Origin: Erythrocercus mccallii
Taxonomy: Eukaryota > Chordata > Aves > Passeriformes > Dicruridae
Reading direction: 5' to 3'
Assembly: GCA_013397435.1 (NCBI GenBank)
Contig: VZRG01002374.1
Location: 39,608-103,607, forward strand
DNA length: 64,000 bases
The position numbers were made by a program, and so were the translations under genes. The notes below the pieces were generated by a model. It did no database searches. It was not told the DNA's origin and was given only the letters and a program-made list of their open reading frames with translations. Shown piece after piece: positions 24,901 through 37,900 of the stretch (position 1 is the stretch's first letter; each line of letters starts with the position of its first letter).

Positions 24901-27900
24901 TCCCTGCCTGATTTTGAAAGCTCTCTGTCCATGTAACAAAGTTCAAGGCCTTCAGGCTTGTAAGTCTCCACAATGAAGAAAAAATCCCGTTGTACTTCAA
25001 GCCTGCCCTTGGACCACTAGAATCAGAGCTTCAAAACCTGTTCAAATTGCTATTAAAAATATCAGTTGTATTTAGTAGGGAGCTGGCTTTATGGCTGCTC
25101 TGAATTTTTATGACTCTGGAATTTGTTCAGTGTTTCTCAGATAGGCTGTTATATTCCAGGATTGCCCCAGATTATCTGGTGTGTATTTAGCTAATCCTGA
25201 AAAAACATATAAGATATGGTACAGCAAGCAGCCAGCACCTCTTAAATCATATTGGAAAGGTTAGAGAAGTTAAGGGTGGGGCAGAATAATCCACTAAAGC
25301 TGAAGGGTTTTCATATATCACCAGATCTGTAAGCCAGAAGGTTCAAATGAACTTCAAGATTTGAATTAATAAATTAAGTCTCCATCCTGGTGTATTTTTA
25401 ACTACAACCAAAAAATATTTTGGTCTTTCCCATCCACAATAACCTTTATTACCTCATTTTAGAGGAAATCTATGATACTTTGTGACATTTTAATAGTTTC
25501 TCTAGAAGTTCTCTTTTAGAATCAGGGAGGGGAGAGTTTGGATTTCTATTCTTTTCTTCCTATTAATGTTTTATGTTGGGTTGGTTTTTGTGGTGGTTTT
25601 TTTCTTAGGGTTTTTTTTGTTTGTTTGGTTGGTTTTTTTTGTTTTGCTTTGTTTTTTAGTGAAGAGCTGATAAGTGTGATATGACCTGTGTGATATGCCT
25701 TTCCCATGAGGAAAACTGATTCAAGTGTTCACTGCTTTTTTGCATGTGGTTGTATTCTATAAAAGCTGACCATAGAGAGGGAGGAAGTGTAGTGCAGGAA
25801 GAGGAGCAATTGTTTGCACCCAGGTTAGCATCTGGATGCCTGTTGCTGCAGCAGATGTGAATTCAGATTTATTACTTTTGGACTCAGAGGTTGTTTAAAA
25901 AAGGCTTGTTACACTAGGATTTCTAGTTTGTAAATCTGCTCAATGGATTTTATTAATATTTGCTGAACAGGAAGTGTTCATCATTTTTAGTGTAACTGTT
26001 CTGATTTACTTCCATTCCCCATAGCAGTTATGACATGACCCCTCTGAGCTGAGGATTCTTTGCATTCTCCTAAAAATCCATCCTTACAGGAGTGGGGAGC
26101 AAAAGAGGATTTTGCTAATTTTTTCCAGCTTCTTTGGTTAAGCAGTGCTGAAAATCTGAAGGAAGGAACATCCCATTTCAAAGATGCCTTACACTTAGAG
26201 GTCAGAGAATTTGATTGTAAAAGCTTTCCATTCCCTTTTGGGAATTAAGTTATGATCTCTTTTCAGGAACCATCAGTAACTACACAGCTAAACTTAGGTT
26301 GTTTTGTTTTTCCTCCCCCTAAAATAAAATGTTTTTGTGTCATGTCTTGAAAGCACAGACTGCTTTCATAAGTGCATTATAATATACCACATAGATTACT
26401 TAACAAAAAGCAGACCTGGTTTATCCTTGCTGTGTGTTTGCATTCAGTGCTCTGCTAGAAAAGATTTTTTTTCAGAACGAGGGGTGGTACTTTGACCCTA
26501 AATGTACATGCAGTACCTGCAGTTCTGCTAGAAAAAAATCATGCCCCTTCATGGTGAAGTGGAATTTTTCTTTTCTTCATATGCATCCCTTGGGTAGGTT
26601 GAGTAGGTTTTTGAGATAAAATGCATTTTGGGTAGAATTTTGGCAATTTTACGCAGTCAGTTTATGAAAATCTCCTTACAACTGGCTACTGCTATATAGA
26701 AAAGTAAAATTATTTTACCAGGCAGTTTAGAAAAGCCCACACCTGTCTTGCAAGTAGGTACATAGAATTTTTACAAGAGTGGCAAAAAGCTTTATAGACT
26801 TAGGAGAATTTTGGATGCTTCGCTAGGAACCGTTGGGTAATGAGCTGATTTGCAGGAGGACGCGTGGCTGGTTTTGGTGAAGTTTAAATTGGAGTTGTTG
26901 CATGGGCTTTGGAAACAGCTTTTTTTTTTTTATTTGTTTGGGGTTTTTTGCAAGCCAAAAATGTGTTCTTGCGTTGGGGAACAGGGTGCACGTGTCAGCT
27001 TTCACTTTTCCTGCTTTGCAGACTTTTGCAAGGCATTTTTGCCTACTTCATTTCCCCTTTGGCTCCTCTGGCCTTTCAGTTAAAGGCAGCCCAAGCAACA
27101 GCATTTGGTGAATGCAGCCAAGCCCCTGACTACTCAATGTCATCAGAAATGCACGTTAGTAATTTATATTCTCTGTATTGCACTGAGATTTTTTTTGTCA
27201 TATTACACCAGTTTGGTGAGTCCAGTCTTAGTTTCAGCACTGAAAGGTGCTGTGCTTCTCTGTCTATAAATAACTGCTAAAAACAAGTTCTAGAATGTGT
27301 CACTTAACATACACAGTGACTACTGACACGCACATGAGAAAGTTCCTAAAGGACGTGCCCTTCATGGAATTCCTGTTTATCAACTGTGCTTACTTCTAGC
27401 TTCACTAGTCTGGGATTTTATCATTTGCAGAATGATAACATTTGTGAAAGACAAATGCAGAATTGGAATATGTGACCAGAAACCTTTCTGTTTCTACTAT
27501 TTTTTTTGTTCTCATTTTACTACTGAAAAGTCATCTTCCTGGACATGGAGATGGAAAATAAGGGAGGAGAAAAAGGAATGTAAAGGCAGCTGTAGTTCCA
27601 ATAGGAATAGAGGAGGAGGAGAAAATCCAGAAGAAACAAGTTTGAAAGGTTCAATAGCTGCAATAACATTTTAAATGCCCACAGGGAATGAGGTTTGATG
27701 AGCTTCTTTTCCCCCTACTGTTTGGTATTTATCTTTTGCTTTCAAGGCATGTTTAACTGTCCTGTGCTCTTTGAAGGCAAGGGCTTCCCTTGTAGCAGCA
27801 GAGCTAATGAAAGGCAAATTTTTCTTCAGTATTGTTAGTTCTTCCTGATGTCATTATTAAAGGATTGCTGACCAAAATTGTACTGAAATAAAGTGCTATT

Positions 27901-28913
27901 CGTCCTGTTCAAAAATAGCAATAGTAACATTCTACTTCCTTGGTAAAAAACAAACAAACAAAACACACAACAGAATAAACAGCTCCCCACAGTGATGTAA
28001 AGAACTGAATTAATTGAAACCATTGCAAAATTTATTCTGCACATAATTAGTGTAATTATTTTTTAGCCCATGTCCAGATGGATATACTTGGGTGATGACA
28101 GTCTGGCAATGTCCATATGTGGAATTTACCATGACTGCTGCTTTTGTAAATAATATAAAAGGATGTGACAATCAATAGTGTTTCTGCTGTAATGGTGAGA
28201 GTGGGATTCTGCCAGTTTGTTTTCAGTCGAGATGTTGTGTACTGGAGGAGAAAATTGAGGCAGAGTCAGTGTTCCAGCTGCTGTCCTGCCTAAAGGCAAT
28301 CCCTTCCCACTGTGCTGCTTTGAAGACTGCCTGGTGCTTCCAGCTGCTGCTGGTGCTTCCTGTGAAAGCCTGGAAGTAGGGGAGCAGAGTCTACAGGCAT
28401 GGACAAGTGACAGCAGAGAGCTGGCATCTGGTATGGGTTGTTCCCCTTTTCCTTTAAGGTGGTTGTGCTTCTCTGTGAAAATTTCCCTGTCCTTTGTAGA
28501 GGATGCTGAAGAATAGCACAGATGAGACAGAAGTTACCGTTTTCCAAGGGTCATAATCTTATTAATATATCATAATCTATTAAAACCTTCCAAGGGTCTT
28601 CTTGGAAGCAAAATTAGTCAAAAAGAGAGTTTTGAAAAATCTCAGCTGAAGACTGATCCATGCTGCAGGATACTGATACTGCATATGGTATTTGATTAAG
28701 TAGGCTTTTTCTTGTGCCAGTGTTGCAGCTGGATGCTGTTTTCTGGCTCTGCAGCTGCTTTTAAAGGCTTTCTGCTCCTACTGCTCACTCAAACAGTAAT
28801 ATCACAAGTGCTTGCTTCCCTGTAAGTGGTGGGATTTCTGTTTTCTCTTACTTACAACAGCAACAAATATAGAGATTGTTCCTCGAATTAGTATCCTTTT
28901 CCCCCCACTATAG
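21962..28913 (+). other. GPCPD1: GPCPD1 intron 1
   Basis: This long first intron separates the CpG-island exon from the first coding exon. Its 5' end is uncertain (20881, 21495 or 21962) and its 3' end is the acceptor ACTATAG at 28913 after a C/T-rich tract. It contains the solo LTR at 23808-24321, a short duplication of CCTCAAGATAT near 22758-22780 and G/T-rich low-complexity runs near 25575-25660. No coding exon is recognised in it. Confidence 0.7.
23808..24321 (-). mobile_element. Solo ERV LTR, degraded
   Basis: Read on the minus strand, the element starts TGTACTGGGTCTGGCTGAGA at 24321. It continues with GGAGTTAATTTTCCC, GGTGTGGATAACACAGCAG, a segment ending in ACAGCCAGGACAGGTGACC, GTTTGTCTTCC near 24026 and AATAAACTCTGCCTTGACC near 23912, which is the AATAAA-type polyadenylation region. 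It ends in CCACCAGCA at 23808. This is the layout of an endogenous retrovirus LTR family common in bird genomes. The termini are TG..CA, and a 4-bp direct repeat, ATGA, flanks it at 23804-23807 and 24322-24325. No internal retroviral genes are present, so it is a recombined solo LTR of about 514 bases. ERV class is not certain. Confidence 0.87.
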
Positions 28914-28999
28914 GAGATTTCAACTATCCCAAGACAGAAGTTCTGCAGAAATGACCTCTTGTCAAGTCACTTTTAACATCAGAGGATTATCATCACCAG
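28914..28999 (+). CDS. GPCPD1: GPCPD1 exon 2: 5' UTR end, start codon, residues 1-17
   Basis: The acceptor is ACTATAG at 28913 after a CT-rich tract. The ATG is at 28951 in the context GCAGAAATGA, with G at -3. The exon encodes MTSCQVTFNIRGLSSP and the first base of G17, then donor GTACTC at 29000. This opens the CBM20 domain. A TTCTGCAG at 28948 could be an alternative acceptor two bases before the ATG but has a poorer pyrimidine tract. Confidence 0.93.
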
Positions 29000-31900
29000 G
29001 TACTCAAACCATTCTTTCTCCTTTTTGTGTGGTTGGTGTAGGAGAAAACTTAAAAGTTCAAAGGCTGTCTCATTTGTTTTCCTCAGAGATAAATGAGCAT
29101 GTCAGTTCAAGTATAGAAATGATAAATCATTGTAAAATATATTAAGACATTTCACCTATGAATTTGAAAATGAGAGTTGGGAAATGAATTTTACCTCTTT
29201 CTCCAAACAAAAATTTCCTGATGTGCTAGAGATTTTAATGCTGACAGAAATGGTTATGATCGGTTTAAAATCTTCTCTCTGCAGTATCTTTTTATTCTCT
29301 GGAAACAAGCATCTGTATTCTGAACCATGATATTTAGGCATGCATTGATGTGTTTGTTCTGGTTTTTATTCTCTCTGCATCCCTGTTGAAAGTTCTCACA
29401 TGTGATCTCTATCAGAAGTTACAGACAGAAAGAATATGCAGATTAATTCAGTATTCTGCCTATGCAAAAAAAAAAAAAGAGTGTAAAATAACTTCTGCAA
29501 TCCAAGGGCTGGAGTTGTCAGTAGTGCCTCTCTCAGGTCCTTGGCATGGTAAAGAAAATACCCTTGTAGTTTTGGGTGAGGTAAGATTCCTTTCTGGACA
29601 GGAGGGATTTTAGATGAGTGATTTTGGTGTATATATTTAAAATACATGAAAGTTTGAATGTGGCTGTACTTTTTAATGCCATCTAGCCTGGAGTAATGAT
29701 GATTTGTGGGGGTTTTTTTTCTGTTTGGATTTTTTAGGAGAGGTTTTTGCAATATGCGGGAGCTGCAGTGCTTTGGGAAATTGGAATCCCCAAGTTGCGG
29801 TGGTCCTCCAGGCTGACCCTTTGTAAGTTGTTTGGGATTTTTGGTTTTCTTTGGGGACTTCTTTCTGCTTTTTTGAATATTTTTTTTAATCCATTTGAAG
29901 TAGCTGGAGTTGGGGAGCAACAAATTTATTCCAGCTTTGGATTTATAAACTCTTGAGCTGCCTGTACTGTTAGAACTCCAGCATTTCTTGTGTTGCACTT
30001 TGAATGCTTAGGAATATATTGAAGAAAATATGAAACTTGGGTGTGCTTTTCTAGTTACAGATGATGCTTCTGCTGTTGTGGCTGTCATTTCAACAGTTTA
30101 GCTGTAGACAGTTGGAGTAAGAAACTGCTCTGGGGAAATTCTCAGTCCCATGGCGGGTTATAGGGGATGTATAGGATAAGAAGGAAGTAAAGACTGAACA
30201 AGTTATTATTGTGCTAGAAAGTGATGGGAAGGAGATTATTTAAACATCTCCCCCACTCCCTAGGGAGTTGCATTAAAATTCTTAAGGGGAGGGGATGTGT
30301 GTATAAGCATGAGTGTACATAAAGAAAGCTTAAATGCAATGGAAAAATTTGGTATTTTCTTAAAATGGTGCTGGCTTATGGCAGCTCTGTGATGCAGGAA
30401 AATAGGGCTTGCAGGCTGTGTTTGCAATTCTGTCAGTGACTTGCTGTGTGATCTTGGATGAGTCTCTGAATCACTTCACCATGTTTTCCCCATCTGTTCA
30501 ATGGGAGGAGAATTCTTGCTCTCTTGGAGCACTTCAGATCTGTCGATCAAAAAGTTCAGTTTCAATTCTAAGTGCATCTCGTGTTCTGTGCAGGTTTGGC
30601 TGAGGTACTTTGTAATAACTTTCCTTGCAACAGTACACGAGACTTTATTTTAGAATATTACTTAGCTATGTGTCTGAGGTGGCTGTTAGGCTGTATTTTG
30701 AAACTTTTTTGTTTGTTTTGGTTTTTTTTTCCTCCACAGGTCGTCTGAAAAAATATGGCATGCTACTGTAGAGCTTCCTAGAGGAGTTCCTGTTCAGTAT
30801 CGGTATTTTAAAGGATACTTTCTAGAACCTAAGGTATGTACAACCTTTCCTACTTTTACGTTGGCTCACCCCTAGTAAAACTTCTCATACTTGAAATAAA
30901 AAAAGGATTTCCTGAGTTAAACATGAGGGTTTTTTAGAGCTAAGTCTTGAATTGCAACATGTGAAACATTAAACCATTTGTGGAAATACTCACAGTTCAC
31001 CTCTGGAAATACATGACCATATGCTATTAACTTTAATTATATTGTCTTCATTTTTTTACCAGTGTTAGTATTCTAAAAATCTCAGTGGTAAAGAAATCCC
31101 TGGCATGGATCTCAAGTGATCCGTGGAAGGAGTGCAATAGTGTATGTGACATCTGTGGTGATGGTAGGAGAAAAATGGTTAGTGCAGGAGGTGCATTAAG
31201 ATTTTGCAAGTTTTTACAATCACTGCTGATTTATTTTTGTGAAGCTTAAGAAGTATTAACCAGATTTTGTGGTGCATAATTAGCACAAGTTAATCTCTTG
31301 AACTGAAAAGGTGAAACAAGGGATGAGGCATCCCACTGTTTTCTGTATGTTTGTATATAGATATTTGCACGACTTCGAGGGGAAAAAAACCACCCAAGAG
31401 TCAGAGACAGATGTGTTTTTACAGGTGTTGGTTGATGTCAAAGTTGCATATGACTTGAAGTTACATAAACTAGAGTTTAATGTATGTGGCAATGTTTATG
31501 AACATTGCACTAGAGCAGGGGGAAATTCTTCAGATGGAATGAGGCTGCATCCAGGAAAAAGCTGGGAGAATAAGCAGCTATTCTTGAACTGTTTTTTGTA
31601 ATAACCTTAGGAAATTTAATGCTGCCTTTGCTGTCTTTCTTATTCTATTAATATCCTGTAGCTATTCACCCTGGGCTTTAGTTCCTCATTGGAGCTGGGA
31701 TTATGAAGGCGGTAGCTAAATGTGCAAAGGAGTTACAGAATCATCTCATCGATATCTTTTAAAAATTTCAAATTACTGGCAAGAGCATTTAAGTTTTTTG
31801 TCAGCCTTTTTTTTTTCAGTAAAAAACCCTCACATTTGATGGAGGTACCATTTCAGTGAAGAATACTAATTTCAGATGAAGCACAGTTCTGGTTTTTTCA

Positions 31901-34900
31901 GTACAGGCTGTAAAAATAGTCCTGTCAGAAACTGCTATTTAAAGTGGTAGTTTGAGGCAAAAGAAGGGAAGGCCAATAATAGATTTCTTTTGCTGAGGTC
32001 AAGCTGAGGTCAAAAATAGATTAATTCTTACAACTCAGCAGCTGCGATGAGACTCTTGCATTTTTTAATGGGAAAAAAAATTGCATTTTTTTTGCAAATG
32101 CCCCTAGGTTTAAATGTAAGCAATAGCACGCTTGAAAAAGCAGAGTTAGTGAGCAGTGGCTGGGCCATAGACAGCAGACAATACAATTTCTGTTTTACCA
32201 TTTGCAAAAGTTTACCCTGTGTGTTGGTGAGTGTGTTTCTTTGAGTAGGTGCTCTGTATCGTGCACACTTGATGCACCGTGTGATGCAGAGTCTGCCAAG
32301 GTAAGTATGAATTTTATGCAATACCAGCATAAAGAGCAGGAAAAAAAAGGAAATCACCCTACAAAACAAAGTCTGTGAATTCCTGGGCAACAGGGTTATC
32401 AGCTTAGTGGTGTCTAGCTTGTACTTGTTAAATGCACAGGACTTTATTTCTTATAAAATAGTCTTTTGAAGTAAAGAAATCCAGGCACAATCTTTTCTTC
32501 CTCTTTTTGTAACCTCTTGAAGAACAATGAGAAAGTAACAGGAATATCATATACAGTATAGTGCAAGTGAGACAGTGCATGGAAAACTCTACCATTAAGG
32601 AAATGCTGATAAGGAAAAGACATTTTTAAGTTAAATTTTTCTGCATATTTTTATTTCAGAATTTTTTCATTAGGCATTGCATGTGATTAATCTCCTAAAT
32701 TTGACAAGCTGGCAATATATGATCTCTGACACTTCATTTTTTCTATCAATTTTATGTGTAGTAAAATAACAGTGTAATCCTAACTGTATGTTCAAGTCTG
32801 AGTATATGGATTTGACCTCACATAATTATTAATCATGCTGAAGACAGATCCACCTGAAGTTAATGTTCCCTTCAACAGCAACTGCATCTGTGAAGGTGCT
32901 TGAATTAGACCTGGTGGCAAAGATGGGAGTGATATATATTTAGAGATGTAAAAAGAGTTCCTAGATTACCCATAGTAGTGCTACAGGCTAGATGTGAAAA
33001 TAGAATAATTGACATTTTATTTTAAAAAAAGTGAAGTCTTTTTCTCACTTCCCTTTGAGAAGATCATAATTTGATCTTAATTTTTTTTTTTTACTTGAAG
33101 GGAAGGTATATGATGTAATGGAAAGTCCTGTTTGTAATGAAGCATATTGGTGTTAACATAACTGTGGTTATGTAAATAGAGCAGGGTTTTTTAAAAATAG
33201 TCAATACATTGAAATTCGTAGAACTTTTGCATGAATGCAAATATACATACAAAGAACATTTTACTATAAAATTGGTGTCAGGTCTTGGCCCCTGCATATT
33301 AAGAGATTTTACTGTGTTGCAAACATTTTGATCTTAAGCATTTAAAAAGAAAAATAAATGCACACAGATGGATGAAATAAGACATAAGCTTGAGGTTGTT
33401 CTTTCCTTGAACATAGTCTGGTAGCAGTGAGCCTCCCTGTGAGGATCTTCCTGGCTTTTATTCTACACTCACTTTCTGTTTGTGGCAGGGGCAGAGGTGG
33501 TGGGAGATGAGGGCGTTTGTGTGAGGCTCACCAAAACTCCCTCGGCTGGAATTTGTCTTCTGTATATCTTATATTTTAGAAGAACCATTTTACATGCATT
33601 GTTTGCATGATGCATATTTGAAAACCATAGTAAGGAACACACACACACACCCCCTTATTCTGTTCAGCTGTTCTATATTTACTTTTAAAATTGTAAATAA
33701 GCATGCAAGGTCAGGGTTACTCCAAGGCAAGTGTGAAATAACTGAACTATCTGTGCATGTAGCAGGACTTAAAAAATTGGGTTGGAGGACATTTTTCACA
33801 CTTTCTGCTTAATTACAGAGGTTTCAAATGAGAGTTAAATTCACTTTTTGAAAATGCAAGTAAATAAATCCATTTAGTGTGTGGACTATAGTAATAAAGG
33901 TGAAACTTAGACCTAGACTTAGCTTTTTCTAAGATTAAGGACCCATGGTTATCAGGATAGTACCGAAGGCATTATTATCTGCTGAGATGGCAGATTGTAT
34001 GTGAAACTGTTATTGGAAATACTGGAGCTATAAAATCTCTACTGAGCTCAGCATTTCCTGCCAGGTGACTTTTATGTACTGCTGCCTTGCAAGTTAGATA
34101 TGATGGCTCAATGGCTTTAACTGTTCAGTTTAATGCTTAATTATTGTCTTCTGCATGGTACAGAAATCCAGAGAGATTTTGGTCAGAAATGCAGCTTTAG
34201 CAATTAAGTCCAATTTAGCTGCTTCATATTATTGAAGTAGATCATTATTCTTGAAACATAGTTTTAATTAGTGAAGTGCATTTGGATAAATGTGTTTGTG
34301 TGGCGTTTTTAAGATTTGGGTTGGGTTTTCCCCTCCCTTTAATGCCTACTCTTCTGTGTTGCCTTAAAGCAGGAACCTTATAACAGATCTGCTAAATTAC
34401 CATTTAAACATCCACAGAAGTGTTTTCATTATTTAATTGTACTGAGTACCCAGGCACTTGCTGCAGATGGTGCATCTGCTTTGAACCTCTGAAGCATTAT
34501 GCCAGATAGGCATTTGACCCTTCCTTTCAAAAGTGTCTAATGACTGCTGGAGAGGGAGGCCCCAGCTTCTCATAATTGGAAGAGGACTTGAGTTTTAAAG
34601 AAAGTTCTTGAATGTCCTTTAAAAGCTTTAAAATCACATTTGATGTTTGGCTAATCAATATCAAGCAACATAATGCTTGTGTTGGCTTTTTCTTTTTTTT
34701 TTAAGTGTCTTTAGTAGAAAAGGATCCACAGCGCCACTTACCTCAGTGTGCTGCCTGTGAGATGCTTGATGTGACATTTGAATAAATGCTCTTTTAAGAC
34801 TGTCTAGAGACTCTCCTTTTAGGCAACATTACCATATTGTTAATATTGATGACACATCATTCAGTTCTGCTGCTCAGCTGGGCTGCTTTTCAGATGTGGT

Positions 34901-37900
34901 CAGTATATGCCACGAAACGACATTACTATTTGGACTTCATTGTAACATTGGCTTCTGTTACATGTAATTAAAACGTTTTTTAAATGCTTGTAAGCTCAGA
35001 GATGGTCAGAGCAGGGATGGAGAGGATTCTTAGTGATGTCTGTGCCTGTTCTCTAATCAATTGCCCTTTTTTTCCAGGTAGCTTTGCTTGGCTCTTCTTA
35101 GTATGGAAAGTGTTGAGGGTTCCTGGGATTAAATGCACAATCAGTCCATTGTATTCCCTTCAGGAGAGGAAATGGTGCTGAATGTATCCAGCATGGTGTC
35201 CTTATTGTTGGGATAATATTATTCAAATACATTCATCATTTTAGAACCTAAATTTAGAATGGGCAGTTACAGCAGTGTAAGAAATAAATTGGTATTTTCA
35301 TACAATATGTTGAGGGGCAGGTTTACAAGGAACAACCTTTGCTTACCTTCTGAAGAAAACAGCTTAATCCATGTTAGGAAGATTTGCATTGCCCAGGTTC
35401 ACCAACTAAAGCTGTGTTTGTGGGAGCTGCTGTCAGAGATCCTGCATGCCTGCATGGTGGGAGTAAATGGCAGCCTCCCTGCTGACATACATGGTATGCA
35501 GCTTTAGAAACTGTCATTGTGACAGGCAAATAAAACTGTGCTGTGAAAAAAGGGGAAAGAAACTTCTCATTATTTGCTTTTCTAGAAATCATAAGTGTGG
35601 CCATTGTGGCAGCAGTGAGAAGCTGGGAACTAAAAACTGCCCCATAACAGGAATCAACTGAAAGCAATAATATAACTTATATTTTACATGCATTCTGTCT
35701 TTAAAACATAACTAAGCAGATGTGTTTTATTCTGCCATGACCTTTAAGTGTGGATGCCTCTGAACTCGTTAGGGACATTGCTTTATCTCACAGAGCAAAC
35801 CCGTCCTACTGAGCACTTGTTGAATGTTTGGTGTTTGCTGTTAACTCACCCAAGAACATGGGAGATTAAATGTGGTCAGTGTATGTCAAGAAATGCCATC
35901 TGCATGTAAGGAATTTATTGGGTGAGCTGTAATGGACAACGCGTTAGGGTCCTGAGTAATTACACTGCTGAGTTTGAAGCTTGTCTGGATGTCCCTGTGG
36001 GTCTGGAATCTGTTCAAAGGAGAACCTGAAGTACTGGGAGGAGCTGGCCTTGAAGTTTCCACGTCTTTGGCAACAGTAGCGATTTTTCTTGGAAATAAGA
36101 GTTACTTAGGCTGCAAAACATCAAAATGACAGGTTGCAGCTGTTTGACAGTGGCTTTTACATCTGATAGTAACAACTGTGCCAAGCTAGGGGGAACTTCT
36201 CAGGGTGACTGAACTGGGAATCAGGCACATTCTCTCTTTTTAAGTTGAGGCTACCTAAAAGCTTTTACCTACAAAGCTATTTCAAAGTTAAATTGTTCTG
36301 AAAGAAGAGATTGTGTTACTGTTCTGGTTATCTGAGTCTTGACTGTTTTTGTCAACAAATGTATTCTTTTGGTGGACAATATTTCTTTTTAATGCAATAA
36401 TCTAATTTATCCTGCTCCAGCTGGAATAGACTGCAGGCCCTTCGTTGCTGGCTAGTTGGATCAATTATTTATGTTTCAATTAGATGGTAAATAACTTGCT
36501 TTCCAGTACCACAACTAAAATAATTGTGTTTTATAGTCTTTGAATTTAGTAAGGCAAATTTTGAAGGAGAAGCCATCCCTGCAACTGCTATGTGCATGAG
36601 TAGATACTGAGTGCTGTTTGGAATTGAGATGTGGGGTATGTTTTTCATAAACTGTTGCTGTATCTTGAGAACAAAGTGAACACTCTTAAAGAGTTCAGGA
36701 TTTTTTTTTGGTATCAGAAGGAAACTAAAGTAGTCCAGCAGAGTTACCTGTTAGCAGTAAAGGTTTAATGATTCCATGTAACTTCTCTGCCTTGTCAGAC
36801 TGTCACAAGTTTTGTCGTATGTATTCACAACACATCAAACAGTCATCAGCAGTTGCAGGGGTAAGAAGTCTCATCTGTTTCCTTTCTTTCTCCTTTAGTC
36901 TCTCTCTCTCTCTTTGTTCCCCTCTCTTCCTTCTTCTCCTTCTTCTGTTACTTCCTTAAACCTCTAAGTTTAGCTCACAACCATCCCAAACAGCTTCATG
37001 GGTACAAAGTCAGCTGTAACAAAAGAAATTATTGCAGACATTTAACTTTTAAATTACAGACTATCGATGGTCCCTGCGAAGTCATAGTTCACAAGTGGGA
37101 GACTCATCTACAACCACGATCAATTACCCCTTTAGGTATGGGCATCAACTGCATCTGTTTGAGGCATATGCATAAGATTGCTGATATGCTGCACACTGGT
37201 TTAGAGGGATTGATAGCTATAGTTTTAAAATACTTAAATTTATTAATGTGTGGGAGGTATAGACTTTTTCTTTGCACAACATGGGCCTTACTCTCAAAAT
37301 ATATATGTATATATGCATAAGTGGCTTCAAAATGGAGTGGATGTGAAATTCTTTGCTGTCATCCTTAAGATTATGTGGGTTGGTTTTTTTATTAATTTGG
37401 AATTGTAATAATTTTCTGTAAGTTTAATTCTTTGAGACTAAGGATCCATATTATCTTTTTTAAAGAAAATGGGGGGAGGGTGTGAAGTCACTGCTGTTTT
37501 TATTTAAGTACTATTTAATTAGTAACATTTTAAACCAAAAATGTTTAATTAGGCATCTTTAAGTAACTGGATTAATGAAAAGAGAAACATGAATGGACTT
37601 ATTTACCCAGCAATTTTGCTGAAAGAAAGGGTGGCATGCAGACTTGCATATAAGTTACTAATGCTTTTCTGAGAGCAGGGGAAAAAGTTTGGGGTTTAAG
37701 AGTGACTGAAATAACCTTTGAATGTAGCTTGTAGTTTAGATCTCTTATGCTGCTATGGCATGTTTTATGCACTGTCTTTTCTAGCACAGGAAAAATATTA
37801 TTTTCTCCACACTTAGAAGTTCACATTTGTTAAGAAACTTTGTAATTATTTGAAAAAATGTCTTTTAGAAACAAGGTGGTATCAAGGAAACTGTTAGTCA

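Noticed and set aside
29396..29998. 200-codon minus-strand frame
   Set aside because: It is antisense to GPCPD1 exon 3 and a T-rich intron segment. Its Lys/Asn/Pro-rich product comes from base composition.
34880..35920. Two similar 30-base segments (TGTGGTCAGTATATGCCACG near 34895 and TGTGGTCAGTGTATGTCAAG near 35873)
   Set aside because: The match does not extend into the flanks and is within what chance allows in a 6-kb intron.
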